Of a DNA stretch of 64,000 bases, positions 35,674-44,448 are shown piece after piece. A program made the translations under genes and the position numbers. A model generated the notes under the pieces. The model ran no database searches, was not told where the DNA came from, and worked only from the letters and a program-made list of their open reading frames with translations. Within the stretch, counting starts at the first letter, position 1, and the number at the start of each line of letters is the position of its first letter. This stretch comes from an uncultured Schlesneria sp. (GTDB lineage Bacteria > Planctomycetota > Planctomycetia > Planctomycetales > Planctomycetaceae): NCBI GenBank assembly GCA_903871875.1, contig CAIQIR010000058.1, positions 124,001 through 188,000 on the forward strand, written 5' to 3'.

Positions 35674-37635
35674 ATGCTGTGCAAAGGATTAGGGCACTTC
35701 CGGACGGTGATCTGTGGATGGGGATGTCTGCTCGCCCTGATGACACAGTCGCTGGCCGCGGACGAGACCCCCAATCCCGTGGCGGATCCCTCTGACGGGG
35801 TACCTGCTCCTAATCTCGCGGCAACGCAAGAAGCGATCGAAATGCGATATCGCCGCTTCGAAGGCACGCTGCAGCAGCTGAGCGAATATCTGCGAAAGAC
35901 GGATCCTGCTCGTGCTGAACTGTTGGTGCGAGCCATCGGTAAAAGCAAAGAAGGTCGCATCTCTGACGATTTGGAGCATCTCACCGACTTGCTGAAGAAA
36001 GATCAGCTGGGTGATGCGGTCGAACGACAGGAAATGGTCGTCGCGGAATTGCAGTCGCTGCTGGAATTGCTGATGAGCGAAGCGCGTAAGGATGACCTGG
36101 AACTGGAAAAGAAACGGATTCAGGATCTGATCAAGGATGTCAGCAAGTTGATCGGCAAAGAGACCGATGCGCGAGCCGAGACCGAACGAGGTGGCAACAA
36201 CACAGACCTGCAAAAGCGCCAGAAGCAGGTGTCCGAATCGACACAAGATGTCGTGAAGAAGATCGAAGCCCACGACGCGGCGAAGAAATCGGCCAAGAAC
36301 GAATCAAAATCGGATTCGCCGGGTTCCAAAGAAAACCCAAGCGATCAGCCAGCACCCACGGAAGAACAACAGCCTGGTGACAAACCCAATCCCGATTCAA
36401 AAGAGGGCGACAATCCTCCGGTCGAGGGCAAAGAGGGTTCTCCGGATCAATCGGCAGACAAATCCAAGTCAAAATCTGGCGACAAGCAGCAAGCGAAAGA
36501 CAAGCCGGCCGGAGACGAAAAGAGTCCAAAGCCAGATTCCAAGAACGGCGACAAGGGCGATCAGAAAAAATCGGACGATCCGTCGTCGAAACCTGAGGAT
36601 GCCGATCAGCCTGCCGAAAACCAGCAGGGTGATTCGCAGCCAGGGAAACCCAAATCGAGCAAGCCGCAGCCGTCAAAGCCTTCCAAGGGGAAATCCCAGA
36701 AAGGGAAGCCCCAAGAAGGTCAGGAACAAGATCAGCCGCCGCCCGAAGGACAGGATCAATCGGAACAGCAGGACCAATCTTCAGAGGACGAGGATGATTC
36801 GCAAAAGCCGCGCGATAAGACCGCGGGCCGCGATGAGCTACAGCGAGCCAAACAAGAGATGGATCGCGCCATCGAGGAACTGAAGAAAAACAATAAGAAA
36901 GGTGCGTCTGACAAACAGGACAAAGCGATCGCCGAATTGATGAAGGCGAAAGAAAAGCTCGAAGAAATCCTTCGTCAGGTGCGAGAAGAAGAACGCGAGT
37001 TGGTGCTGGCCCAGATGGAAGCCCGATTCCGCGAGATGCTGCTCAAACAAGAGGCCGTTTATAACGCCACCCTGGCCGTGCATGCCGTTCCGGTCGACAA
37101 TCGAACTGACCGGCATCGCAATCGGGCTGTCGAACTGGCGCATAACGAAGACGAGATCTCGTTGCTGGCGGCCAAAGCGCTCACGCTGTTGAAAGAGGAA
37201 GGATCGTCGATCGCTTTCCCGGAAGCTGTCGAACAGATTCACGACGACATGTTGACGATTGCCCGTCGTTTGGAACGAGTCGACGTTGGTGAAATTACTC
37301 AAAACATCGAACAGGACACGATTGAGAGCTTGAAAGAGATCATCGAAGCGATGCAAAAAGAGCTCGAAAAGCTGAAGGATAAAAAACAGCAGCAAGACCA
37401 GAAACAACAGCAACAGCAGCAACAACAACAGGGGCTGGTCAATAAATTGGCTGAAATGAAGATGCTCCGCTCGCTGCAATACCGGGTCAATCGCCGGACG
37501 AAGCAGCTGGGCCGATTGGTCGATGGGGAACAGGCCGTTGATGCCGACGTCATCAATCAGCTCAAGCAGCTCTCTGATCGTCAGGCGAAGGTCCAAAAAG
37601 CGACTTACGACCTGTCCACTGGTAAGAATCAATAG
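35674..37635 (+). CDS. Secreted, highly charged coiled-coil protein with low-complexity linker
   Basis: 653 residues. Signal peptide ([18 protein letters not shown]). Residues about 45-190 form coiled coil ([20 protein letters not shown] and neighbours). Residues about 200-380 are a low-complexity region rich in Lys, Ser, Pro, Asp, Gln and Glu, probably disordered. A second coiled-coil region (about 385-630) contains a run of nine Gln. It ends the MoxR cluster. The 5' gap of 176 bases carries no clear promoter. Proteins of this kind accompany DUF4175-like membrane proteins; a structural or tethering role in the periplasm is inferred. Confidence 0.78.
   Translation: MLCKGLGHFRTVICGWGCLLALMTQSLAADETPNPVADPSDGVPAPNLAATQEAIEMRYRRFEGTLQQLSEYLRKTDPARAELLVRAIGKSKEGRISDDLEHLTDLLKKDQLGDAVERQEMVVAELQSLLELLMSEARKDDLELEKKRIQDLIKDVSKLIGKETDARAETERGGNNTDLQKRQKQVSESTQDVVKKIEAHDAAKKSAKNESKSDSPGSKENPSDQPAPTEEQQPGDKPNPDSKEGDNPPVEGKEGSPDQSADKSKSKSGDKQQAKDKPAGDEKSPKPDSKNGDKGDQKKSDDPSSKPEDADQPAENQQGDSQPGKPKSSKPQPSKPSKGKSQKGKPQEGQEQDQPPPEGQDQSEQQDQSSEDEDDSQKPRDKTAGRDELQRAKQEMDRAIEELKKNNKKGASDKQDKAIAELMKAKEKLEEILRQVREEERELVLAQMEARFREMLLKQEAVYNATLAVHAVPVDNRTDRHRNRAVELAHNEDEISLLAAKALTLLKEEGSSIAFPEAVEQIHDDMLTIARRLERVDVGEITQNIEQDTIESLKEIIEAMQKELEKLKDKKQQQDQKQQQQQQQQQGLVNKLAEMKMLRSLQYRVNRRTKQLGRLVDGEQAVDADVINQLKQLSDRQAKVQKATYDLSTGKNQ
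37405..37431 (+). repeat. Nine-codon CAG/CAA glutamine run
   Basis: A mixed CAA/CAG tract encoding nine glutamines inside the coiled-coil protein. Mixing of the two codons makes it less prone to slippage than a pure repeat. Confidence 0.8.
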
Positions 37636-37883
37636 TACGTCGCAGGTCCGCTGAGCACACCGCCAGATAAGTTGGGCAGGTAAGGGGGGTTCAACGCCGC
37701 TTGCCCCGCCAATTATTTGGCCGATTGGTCATCGGAGGGGGTGTTTTTCGCTTCATCACCCGCTTACTGTTTCCCCTCTCTTTGTCGCGCCCCCGCGCGT
37801 CGTCTGCGAAAAAATTGACGCATCATCTGGTGAAATCGAGGCTTCTCATTCATGGGAATGGTCTCGAAAGAGAAGCGGCTCGC

Positions 37884-37912
37884 TTGAATCGCCCATATCC
37901 TTCTGGCATAGT
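37884..37912 (+). promoter_or_regulatory. Candidate promoter for nuoH-N
   Basis: TTGAAT (37884-37889), 17 bases, CATAGT (37907-37912). The predicted transcript start is near 37919, the first base of the hairpin. By eye only; four of six matches in each box. Confidence 0.3.
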
Positions 37913-37919
37913 TGCCCGG

Positions 37920-37945
37920 CCTTCGGATGCCCCTCTTGCCGAAGG
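37920..37945 (+). promoter_or_regulatory. nuoH: Leader hairpin that may cover the nuoH ribosome-binding site
   Basis: CCTTCGG (37920-37926) pairs perfectly with CCGAAGG (37939-37945) around a 12-base loop. GAAGG in the right arm is the only Shine-Dalgarno-like stretch before nuoH, twelve bases from its ATG, so pairing would hide it. Confidence 0.35.
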
Positions 37946-37957
37946 TCACATATTCGT

Positions 37958-39238
37958 ATGGACATTCCCATGAACGGCTCGTTCGCCGCGATCACTTTGC
38001 AAGAGTTCTTGGCCGGATTGGTCAACAGCGTGGTCTCTGTCGACGCCCAGACGTTGATGGTGATTGCCTTCTTGCTGGCGGCGTTTGTTCATGCGGGCCT
38101 GTTGCTCGGTCTGTTTGCCGGCCTACCTGTGTTCTACATCTGGTTGGAACGAAAGGTTGCGGGCCGCATTCAAGATCGCCTGGGGCCGACCCGTGTCGGT
38201 GGCAGTTTTGGTTGGCTGCAAACGATTGCCGACGGTATTAAGCTGATTCAAAAGGAAGATTTGATTCCTGCGGAAGCGGACAGTCTGATCTTTCGCATGT
38301 CTCCGTACCTCGCCACCATTGCGTCGTTTGCCGCCTTCATGGTGTTGCCGATCGCCGACGGATGGGTGGCCGTTTCGGCCGAATGCGGTGCGTTCTTGAT
38401 TCTCGCGTTGATGTCGCTGGAAGTGCTGGGAATTATTCTGGCAGGCTACTCCAGCGGTTCAAAATGGGCCTTGTTCGGCGCGATGCGAGAAGCGGCTCAG
38501 ATGGTCAGCTATGAAATCCCGATGGCGATTTGCGCGTTGATTCCGCTGCTGATCGCCGGTTCGTTGAACTTTCAGGTGATTGGCCGGATGCAATCGGGTG
38601 GGATCTGGAACTGGTTTATCTTCCATGATCCATTCGTGTTCCTGGCGTTCTTCTGTTACTTCACCGTTGCGACGGCCAGTGTGAAGCGAGCTCCGTTTGA
38701 CTTGGCGGAAGCCGAAAGTGAGCTGGTGGCCGGGTTTCATACCGAGTACAGCGGTTTCCGCTGGTCGATCTTTTTCTTGGCTGAATATTCCAGCATGTTT
38801 GCTGTCAGTGCCGTGGCGGCCCTGCTGTTTCTGGGTGGTTGGCATGATGGTTTGATGATTGACGGTATGGTTGATCGATTGCGTGGCATGGGGGTGGGGT
38901 TCCTCTGGATTGATGGTTTTTCCGTCGGGACATATCTCGCCAATCTGTTTGGGGCCGCGGTCCTGATCACCAAGGCCTGTGTGCTGGTCTTCGTTCAGAT
39001 CTGGGTTCGCTGGACGTTGCCTCGCCTGCGAATCGATCAAGTGATGACCACCTGCTTGAAGTACCTGGTTCCGATCAGCTGTTTCCTGTTTCTGATGGCG
39101 GTGTTGTGGCCGTTGCTGCTGGCCTCGACGATGAAGCGAACCGTTCCTTTTGGTCAGGCCTTGGGTGAAAAGACGGTCCAGCGAGTCGTTGTTCCCTCGG
39201 TGTCGGTTGCCTCTCAGGTCAAGGAGGTGACGCGATGA
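37958..39238 (+). CDS. nuoH: NADH-quinone oxidoreductase subunit H
   Basis: 426 residues, a little longer than typical. Complex I subunit at the junction of the membrane and peripheral arms, forming part of the quinone site. Seen: WLERKVAGRIQDRLGPTRVGG, the conserved NuoH signature, then KLIQKEDLIPAEAD and FDLAEAESELVAGFHTEYSG, and eight membrane helices. It begins a six-gene membrane-arm operon and overlaps nuoJ by four bases (ATGA). nuoI, which usually follows nuoH, is absent at this point. Confidence 0.95.
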   Translation: MDIPMNGSFAAITLQEFLAGLVNSVVSVDAQTLMVIAFLLAAFVHAGLLLGLFAGLPVFYIWLERKVAGRIQDRLGPTRVGGSFGWLQTIADGIKLIQKEDLIPAEADSLIFRMSPYLATIASFAAFMVLPIADGWVAVSAECGAFLILALMSLEVLGIILAGYSSGSKWALFGAMREAAQMVSYEIPMAICALIPLLIAGSLNFQVIGRMQSGGIWNWFIFHDPFVFLAFFCYFTVATASVKRAPFDLAEAESELVAGFHTEYSGFRWSIFFLAEYSSMFAVSAVAALLFLGGWHDGLMIDGMVDRLRGMGVGFLWIDGFSVGTYLANLFGAAVLITKACVLVFVQIWVRWTLPRLRIDQVMTTCLKYLVPISCFLFLMAVLWPLLLASTMKRTVPFGQALGEKTVQRVVVPSVSVASQVKEVTR

Positions 39239-39921
39239 TCGAACAGCTGTTGTTCTGGGTGTTTGCTGTGCTGGCTTGCGGCGGTGCGATTGCCGTGGTG
39301 GCGACGCAAAACGTCGTTCGCATGGCGTTCTGGCTGGTCGTTTCGCTGGGGTCTGTTGCCGCTCTGTTCTTTCTGTTGCAGGCAGATTTTCTGGGTGCCG
39401 CCCAGTTGTTGATCTACGTCGGTGGTACCGTCGTCTTGCTGGTGTTCGGTGTGATGTTGACTGCCAGTGGTCCTTACACGCAGATTCGGACAAGTCCAGC
39501 GGAGGTTATCGTCGGGGCCGCTGTCGGTATGCTGTTGCTGTTTGTTCTGGTGTCGTCGATCGGCAAAGTGGATTGGGACGAGATTGCAGATCGACTGCCG
39601 GCCACGCCTGCGGCGCCGGTGAACGTAGATGCGGCCCAATGGCAGAAAGCCGGTGATCAGCCCGCCGGTTCCAGTGCATCTCAGGTAGCGCTTGGGGTTC
39701 AGGAGCAGCAAGGGCGAACCGTTCGTCAGTTGGGTTTAAGTTTCCTGGGATTGCGGCCCGATCGAAACCTTGTTGAAGGGGGGGCGCATGGGCTGGCACC
39801 GGGTTATTTGTTGCCGTTTGAAATCATCTCGATTCATTTGTTGGTGGTGCTGATTGGTGCGGCCTATTTGGCGCGAGCCAAGCGACGGGTCGTGTCGGAA
39901 GAATCGCCAGAGTTAAGTTGA
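39235..39921 (+). CDS. nuoJ: NADH-quinone oxidoreductase subunit J
   Basis: 228 residues. Start overlaps the nuoH stop. N-terminal helices (LLFWVFAVLACGGAIAVVATQNVVRMAFWL) and FLGAAQLLIYVGGTVVLLVFGVML match NuoJ; helix 3 carries the conserved Tyr/Gly at the pi-bulge region. A poorly conserved loop of about 80 residues (about 110-190) lies between helix 4 and helix 5 and makes it longer than usual. A membrane proton-translocation subunit. Confidence 0.92.
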   Translation: MIEQLLFWVFAVLACGGAIAVVATQNVVRMAFWLVVSLGSVAALFFLLQADFLGAAQLLIYVGGTVVLLVFGVMLTASGPYTQIRTSPAEVIVGAAVGMLLLFVLVSSIGKVDWDEIADRLPATPAAPVNVDAAQWQKAGDQPAGSSASQVALGVQEQQGRTVRQLGLSFLGLRPDRNLVEGGAHGLAPGYLLPFEIISIHLLVVLIGAAYLARAKRRVVSEESPELS

Positions 39922-39972
39922 TCGGGGTTCCGTATTCAGAAGACAGCTGGCGTTCGAGAAAGAGTTTCGATC

Positions 39973-40284
39973 ATGGGTGAAGTCGGTCTGAATGCATACT
40001 TGATGGTCGGGGCCGTACTGTTTGTGTGTGGCGTCGTGTGTATGGCGACCAAGCGAAACGGGATTGGAATCTTGATGGGCGTCGAGCTGGTGTTGAATGG
40101 GGCGAACGTCAACTTCGTCGCGTTCTCTCGCTACACGCCACTGGGTCTCGACGGTCAAACCACAGCCTTATTCGTGGTTGTCCTGGCAGCGGCGGAAGCG
40201 GCCGTGGCCTTGGCGATCGCGTTGAACTTCTACAACAATCATTTGACCATAGACGTTGACAGTGGGAACGAGTTGCACGGCTGA
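39973..40284 (+). CDS. nuoK: NADH-quinone oxidoreductase subunit K
   Basis: 103 residues, normal length. Three helices with the two conserved membrane glutamates in LMGVELVLNGANVNFV and AAAEAAVALAIAL that take part in proton transfer. It lies 51 bases after nuoJ. It overlaps only a non-functional 5' extension of nuoL. Confidence 0.95.
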   Translation: MGEVGLNAYLMVGAVLFVCGVVCMATKRNGIGILMGVELVLNGANVNFVAFSRYTPLGLDGQTTALFVVVLAAAEAAVALAIALNFYNNHLTIDVDSGNELHG

Positions 40285-40351
40285 TCGGCCTTTCTGCCAG
40301 TCATCGTTTCTCAATCCAAGTACTCTGAATAAACCTCTCAGTGACGGAATT

Positions 40352-42742
40352 ATGCCCCAAACCGGCGATTACTTGATGTTCCTGCTGACGACAGCCTGGT
40401 TGCTGCCGCTGGTGGGCTTCGTCATCGAAATGTACTGGTTGTGCTGGTCCCATCGGCTCAGCAAAGGTGCAGCGTACTTTGCGGTCGGATTCATCGGAGC
40501 CGGATTTGTTTGCAGCCTGTTGGCGCTGTTGATCTGGGGTGGTGCCACCGGCTGGTCAGCCCTATCAGGGCATCACGGTGCCGACGCAGGCCATCATGCT
40601 GCCGCTCATAATGACGGTGACCACGCGGAACATCATGCCGATGATCATGCCGTCGCAGGGCACGCGACGGAACATGCGACACCGGTGAAAAAGTATTATG
40701 CCGGCACGTACTACGAACTGGCTCGATTTGGCAGTTTGCGACTATCGTTGGATTGGTACATCGATAGTTTGACGCTGGTGATGTTTACGATGGTGACTTT
40801 TATTGCCACCTGTATTCACCTGTTTGCCATCGGTTACATGCACGATGAATTGACCGAAGAATACGAAGACCACGAAGTTCACATGCACGGTGGCGGCCAC
40901 TTCAGCCGTCCTGGTCGGTTTTACCTCTTCTTCGCCTACCTGTCGCTGTTTTGCTTTTCGATGCTGGGACTGGTGCTGGCCGGAAACATCTTCCAGGTGT
41001 TTATCTTCTGGGAATTGGTCGGTATCTGCAGTTATCTGTTGATTGGTTTCTACATTGAAAGAAACTCAGCCAGCACTGCGGCCAACAAAGCGTTCATTAT
41101 GAACCGCGTCGGGGACTTCGGGTTCCTGATCGGTCTGATGATTATCTGGACCTCGTTTGGCACATTCCAATTTGCCGATACCGATTCGCACGACAGTCCC
41201 GAAGCCGGTCTGTTCACGATGATTCGGGGTCACGACGGCCGATTGGACGTTTCGGAAGATGGCAAGCAAGTTTATCTTCGCGATGCGTCGGGGCATCGAG
41301 CCGAACAAAACGGGCAGCCTCGAACGATCACCTACCTGCTGCTGGTCGCGGCCGGATTGGGTGTGTTTGCCGGCAGCATTGGCAAGAGTGCTCAATTCCC
41401 CCTGCAGACGTGGTTGCCCGATGCGATGGAGGGTCCGACGCCCGTGTCCGCACTGGTGCACTCGGCCACCATGGTTGCCGCCGGCGTCTACTTGGCGGGT
41501 CGATTCTATCCGATGTTCACCCCCGAAGTGCTGTTGGGCATTGCCTACATTGGTTGCATTACGCTGTTCGTGGCGGCGACGATCGCTCTGGTGGTCACTG
41601 ACATCAAACGCGTGCTGGCCTATTCGACGATCAGCCAGTTGGGCTACATGATGCTGGCGATTGGCGTGGGCGGTTGGGGCGCCGGTTTGTTCCATCTGGT
41701 GACGCACGCCTTCTTCAAGTCGTTGATGTTCTTGTGTTCGGGTAGCGTGATTGCCGGTTGTCATCACGTGCAAGACATGAGTCGCATGGGCGGCTTGCGA
41801 CACAAGATGAAGATCACTGCTTACACGATGCTGATCGGTGTCATGGCCATCGCCGGGCTGGCGATTCCCGGAACATCAATCGGTTTCTCGGGCTTCTATT
41901 CGAAAGATGCCATCGTGGCATCGGCCCTGGCCTATTACGAACTGAACAACGCACATTTCCTGTTGTTCATCACGCCGCTGGTCACCGCCGGAATTACGTC
42001 GTTCTACATGTTCCGACTCTGGTTCTTGACCTTCGCTGGTCAGCCGCGCGATCAACATGTTTACGATCACTGTCATGAGAATCCCAAAATCATGACCATC
42101 CCGCTGATCGCGCTCGCGATTTTCGCCGCGGGCTGTGCCTGGGGCGGTGAAGGCGGACCACTGTTCCGGTTGATCGCCGACAGCGAACTGGTGCCCGCCG
42201 TCGAGCGAGTCGTCTCAGTGGGTGCGTCCAAAGTCACTCTGCCCAGTCATCAGGGGCATGACAGCGACGTGCATCACGTGCATGCTACGGCGGGGATGCT
42301 GGCCTTGATTTCCGCCTTCATCGGTATGGGGCTGGCCTATTTGATGTATGTGCAGAAGAGCATTCGGCCCAGCGACATCCGACGACAGTTTTCGTCTGTC
42401 TACGACTTCCTGCTGGACAAATGGCGGTTTGATGATTTGTACGAAGTGATGTTTGTTCAGCCGGTGCATATCGTGGCGGCGTGGTGCGTCAGCTTTGATC
42501 GCAAGGTGCTGGACGCCATTCTTCACGGTTCGGCGAAGATCACTGTGTTGGTTTCGGGCTGGGATCGGAAATTCGACGAGACGATGGTGGACGGCCTGGT
42601 GAATCTGGTGGGGACGGTCACGTTCTCAATCGGTTCGTCGTTGAAGGTCATTCAGACCGGTCGGCTTCGGCAATATATCATGTGGATTGGTGTCGCGGTG
42701 GTGGTGTTGTTTGGGGCACTGATCACAGCGATTCCGAAATAG
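40352..42742 (+). CDS. nuoL: NADH-quinone oxidoreductase subunit L with His-rich loops
   Basis: 796 residues from the ATG at 40352 (an ATG at 40376 is an alternative), far longer than the usual 610-650. Antiporter-like proton pump of complex I. Helix motifs GKSAQFPLQTWLPDAMEGPTPVSALVHSATMVAAG and the broken-helix LYF/KVLAYSTISQLGYMM are intact. Three His-rich segments are added: residues 74-108 (eleven His), 174-183 (HEVHMHGGGH) and 633-644 (HQGHDSDVHHVH). The C-terminal lateral helix region is present. The ORF is open upstream to 40256 but that part overlaps nuoK and has no signal. Confidence 0.93.
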   Translation: MPQTGDYLMFLLTTAWLLPLVGFVIEMYWLCWSHRLSKGAAYFAVGFIGAGFVCSLLALLIWGGATGWSALSGHHGADAGHHAAAHNDGDHAEHHADDHAVAGHATEHATPVKKYYAGTYYELARFGSLRLSLDWYIDSLTLVMFTMVTFIATCIHLFAIGYMHDELTEEYEDHEVHMHGGGHFSRPGRFYLFFAYLSLFCFSMLGLVLAGNIFQVFIFWELVGICSYLLIGFYIERNSASTAANKAFIMNRVGDFGFLIGLMIIWTSFGTFQFADTDSHDSPEAGLFTMIRGHDGRLDVSEDGKQVYLRDASGHRAEQNGQPRTITYLLLVAAGLGVFAGSIGKSAQFPLQTWLPDAMEGPTPVSALVHSATMVAAGVYLAGRFYPMFTPEVLLGIAYIGCITLFVAATIALVVTDIKRVLAYSTISQLGYMMLAIGVGGWGAGLFHLVTHAFFKSLMFLCSGSVIAGCHHVQDMSRMGGLRHKMKITAYTMLIGVMAIAGLAIPGTSIGFSGFYSKDAIVASALAYYELNNAHFLLFITPLVTAGITSFYMFRLWFLTFAGQPRDQHVYDHCHENPKIMTIPLIALAIFAAGCAWGGEGGPLFRLIADSELVPAVERVVSVGASKVTLPSHQGHDSDVHHVHATAGMLALISAFIGMGLAYLMYVQKSIRPSDIRRQFSSVYDFLLDKWRFDDLYEVMFVQPVHIVAAWCVSFDRKVLDAILHGSAKITVLVSGWDRKFDETMVDGLVNLVGTVTFSIGSSLKVIQTGRLRQYIMWIGVAVVVLFGALITAIPK

Positions 42743-42801
42743 AACTGAATTCTGTCGACCACACGAGTGGTTGTTGTACGCTTGAGGAAATTGGGTTCAT
42801 C

Positions 42802-44385
42802 ATGAGTCCGGAAACACTCCTGACCTGCATCGTCTTCTTACCCGCTGTCTGGGCCATTCCGCTGTTGGTCTTCGATAAAGAGGCCAAAGAAGCGATGCGC
42901 TATTGGGGCGTCTTGGGGACGGCATTGACCTTCCTGTTGACCCTGCAACTGTGGTTGCAGTTCGACACGAAGACGTCAGAGATTCAATTCGGATTCGCCC
43001 ATGACTGGATTGCCTCGTGGAATATCTATTTCCGACTGGGTGTCGATGGGATCAGCCTGCCGTTGATTGTTTTGACCGGCTTTGTCTGTCTGCTGTCGAT
43101 GCTGGCGTCATGGAGCATCGATAAGAACGTCAAAGGTTACCTGATGCTGTTTCTGATTCTTGAAACAGGCATGATGGGGGTCTTTCTGTCGCTGGATTTC
43201 TTCCTGTTCTATGTGTTCTGGGAAGTCATGTTGTTGCCGATGTATTTCCTGATCGGCATCTGGGGTGGTCCGCGACGTGAATACGCGGCCATCAAGTTCT
43301 TCCTCTACACGCTGGCCGGTTCAGTCTTGATGCTGATCGCCATGTTGATGTTCTACTTCAACAGCGGTCGCAGCTTTGACCTGATCGAATTGGCGAAGAT
43401 CGCCACCGGGACCGGCAAGGTCGCAACATTCGATCAGACGATGCAGGTTGCGGCCTTCATCATGCTGTTTATCGGATTTGCGATTAAGCTGCCTTCGTTC
43501 CCCTTCCATACCTGGTTGCCTGACGCTCACGTCGAAGCTCCCACGCCGATCTCGATGATCCTGGCTGGCGTGCTGTTGAAAATGGGCGGATACGGAATCA
43601 TCCGCATCGCGTTCCCGCTCTGTCCGTACGGGGCTCAATACGCCGCCTACTTCCTGGTGGGGCTGGGCGTCTTCAGCATCATTTACGGTGCGTTTGCCGC
43701 CATGGCCCAGACCGACTTCAAACGTCTGGTGGCCTACAGCTCGGTCAGTCACATGGGATACGTGCTGGTGGGGATCGCCGTCTGGAAGATTGTGGACGGC
43801 AAGACGATCAATCGCGATTACTGGACCATGGGGCTGAATGCGGCCATGTTCCAAATGCTGGCTCACGGGATTTCCTCCACTGGCATGTTCTTTATGGTGG
43901 GCGTGCTGTACGACCGCGTTCACCATCGCGACATCAACAAATTCGGTGGAATCGCCCAGGTGATGCCACATTATGCCGGTCTGGCAGCCGTGATCTTCTT
44001 CGCCGGACTGGGACTGCCGGGACTGTGCGGATTCGTTGGTGAAGTGCTGTCGGTGTTGGCCTGTTGGAACTTCAGTCCGTTGCTGGCGATTATCTCCGCC
44101 AGTGGTGTGATTTTGACGGCTGGTTACATCCTCTGGACGTTGCAACGGGTTTACCTCGGTCCCGAATACAAGGGGCCGCATCCCGAAGCGTTGGTGGAAG
44201 CAAACAGTCGCGAACTAGCCATTGGCTACACGCTGGTAGTGACCGCGATTCTGTTCGGTGTGTTGCCCAATCTGTTGTTCAGTCCGATGCAAGGTTCCAT
44301 CGAAGCGTTGACGCAAAGTTTGGCCACCGCCTACGAAACGTTGTATTCGGCGGCTCCAGCCGTTCAAGCGGCTCAGCTGCCCTGA
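42802..44385 (+). CDS. nuoM: NADH-quinone oxidoreductase subunit M
   Basis: 527 residues. The ATG at 42802 has TGAGGAAA before it; a longer frame would run into nuoL. Antiporter-like complex I subunit with GVDGISLPLIVLTGF, FVFWEVMLLPMYFLIGIWGGPRREYAAIKFFLYT, FPFHTWLPDAHVEAPTPISMILAGVLLKMGGYG and AYSSVSHMGYVLVG, all diagnostic of NuoM. It follows nuoL by 59 bases and precedes nuoN by 63. Confidence 0.96.
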   Translation: MSPETLLTCIVFLPAVWAIPLLVFDKEAKEAMRYWGVLGTALTFLLTLQLWLQFDTKTSEIQFGFAHDWIASWNIYFRLGVDGISLPLIVLTGFVCLLSMLASWSIDKNVKGYLMLFLILETGMMGVFLSLDFFLFYVFWEVMLLPMYFLIGIWGGPRREYAAIKFFLYTLAGSVLMLIAMLMFYFNSGRSFDLIELAKIATGTGKVATFDQTMQVAAFIMLFIGFAIKLPSFPFHTWLPDAHVEAPTPISMILAGVLLKMGGYGIIRIAFPLCPYGAQYAAYFLVGLGVFSIIYGAFAAMAQTDFKRLVAYSSVSHMGYVLVGIAVWKIVDGKTINRDYWTMGLNAAMFQMLAHGISSTGMFFMVGVLYDRVHHRDINKFGGIAQVMPHYAGLAAVIFFAGLGLPGLCGFVGEVLSVLACWNFSPLLAIISASGVILTAGYILWTLQRVYLGPEYKGPHPEALVEANSRELAIGYTLVVTAILFGVLPNLLFSPMQGSIEALTQSLATAYETLYSAAPAVQAAQLP

Positions 44386-44448
44386 TCGTCGGTACGTTGT
44401 TGATTCGTCATTTTCGCAAATCGCTTTCCTGATCGATCGCCAATCCTC

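Larger units (their letters stand above)
37636..37957 (+). other. Intergenic region before the nuo membrane-arm operon
   Basis: 322 bases between the coiled-coil gene and nuoH. It holds a candidate promoter (37884-37912) and a hairpin (37920-37945) but no believable open frame. The stretch at 37670-37800 is rich in short C/G runs without a clear terminator. Confidence 0.6.
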
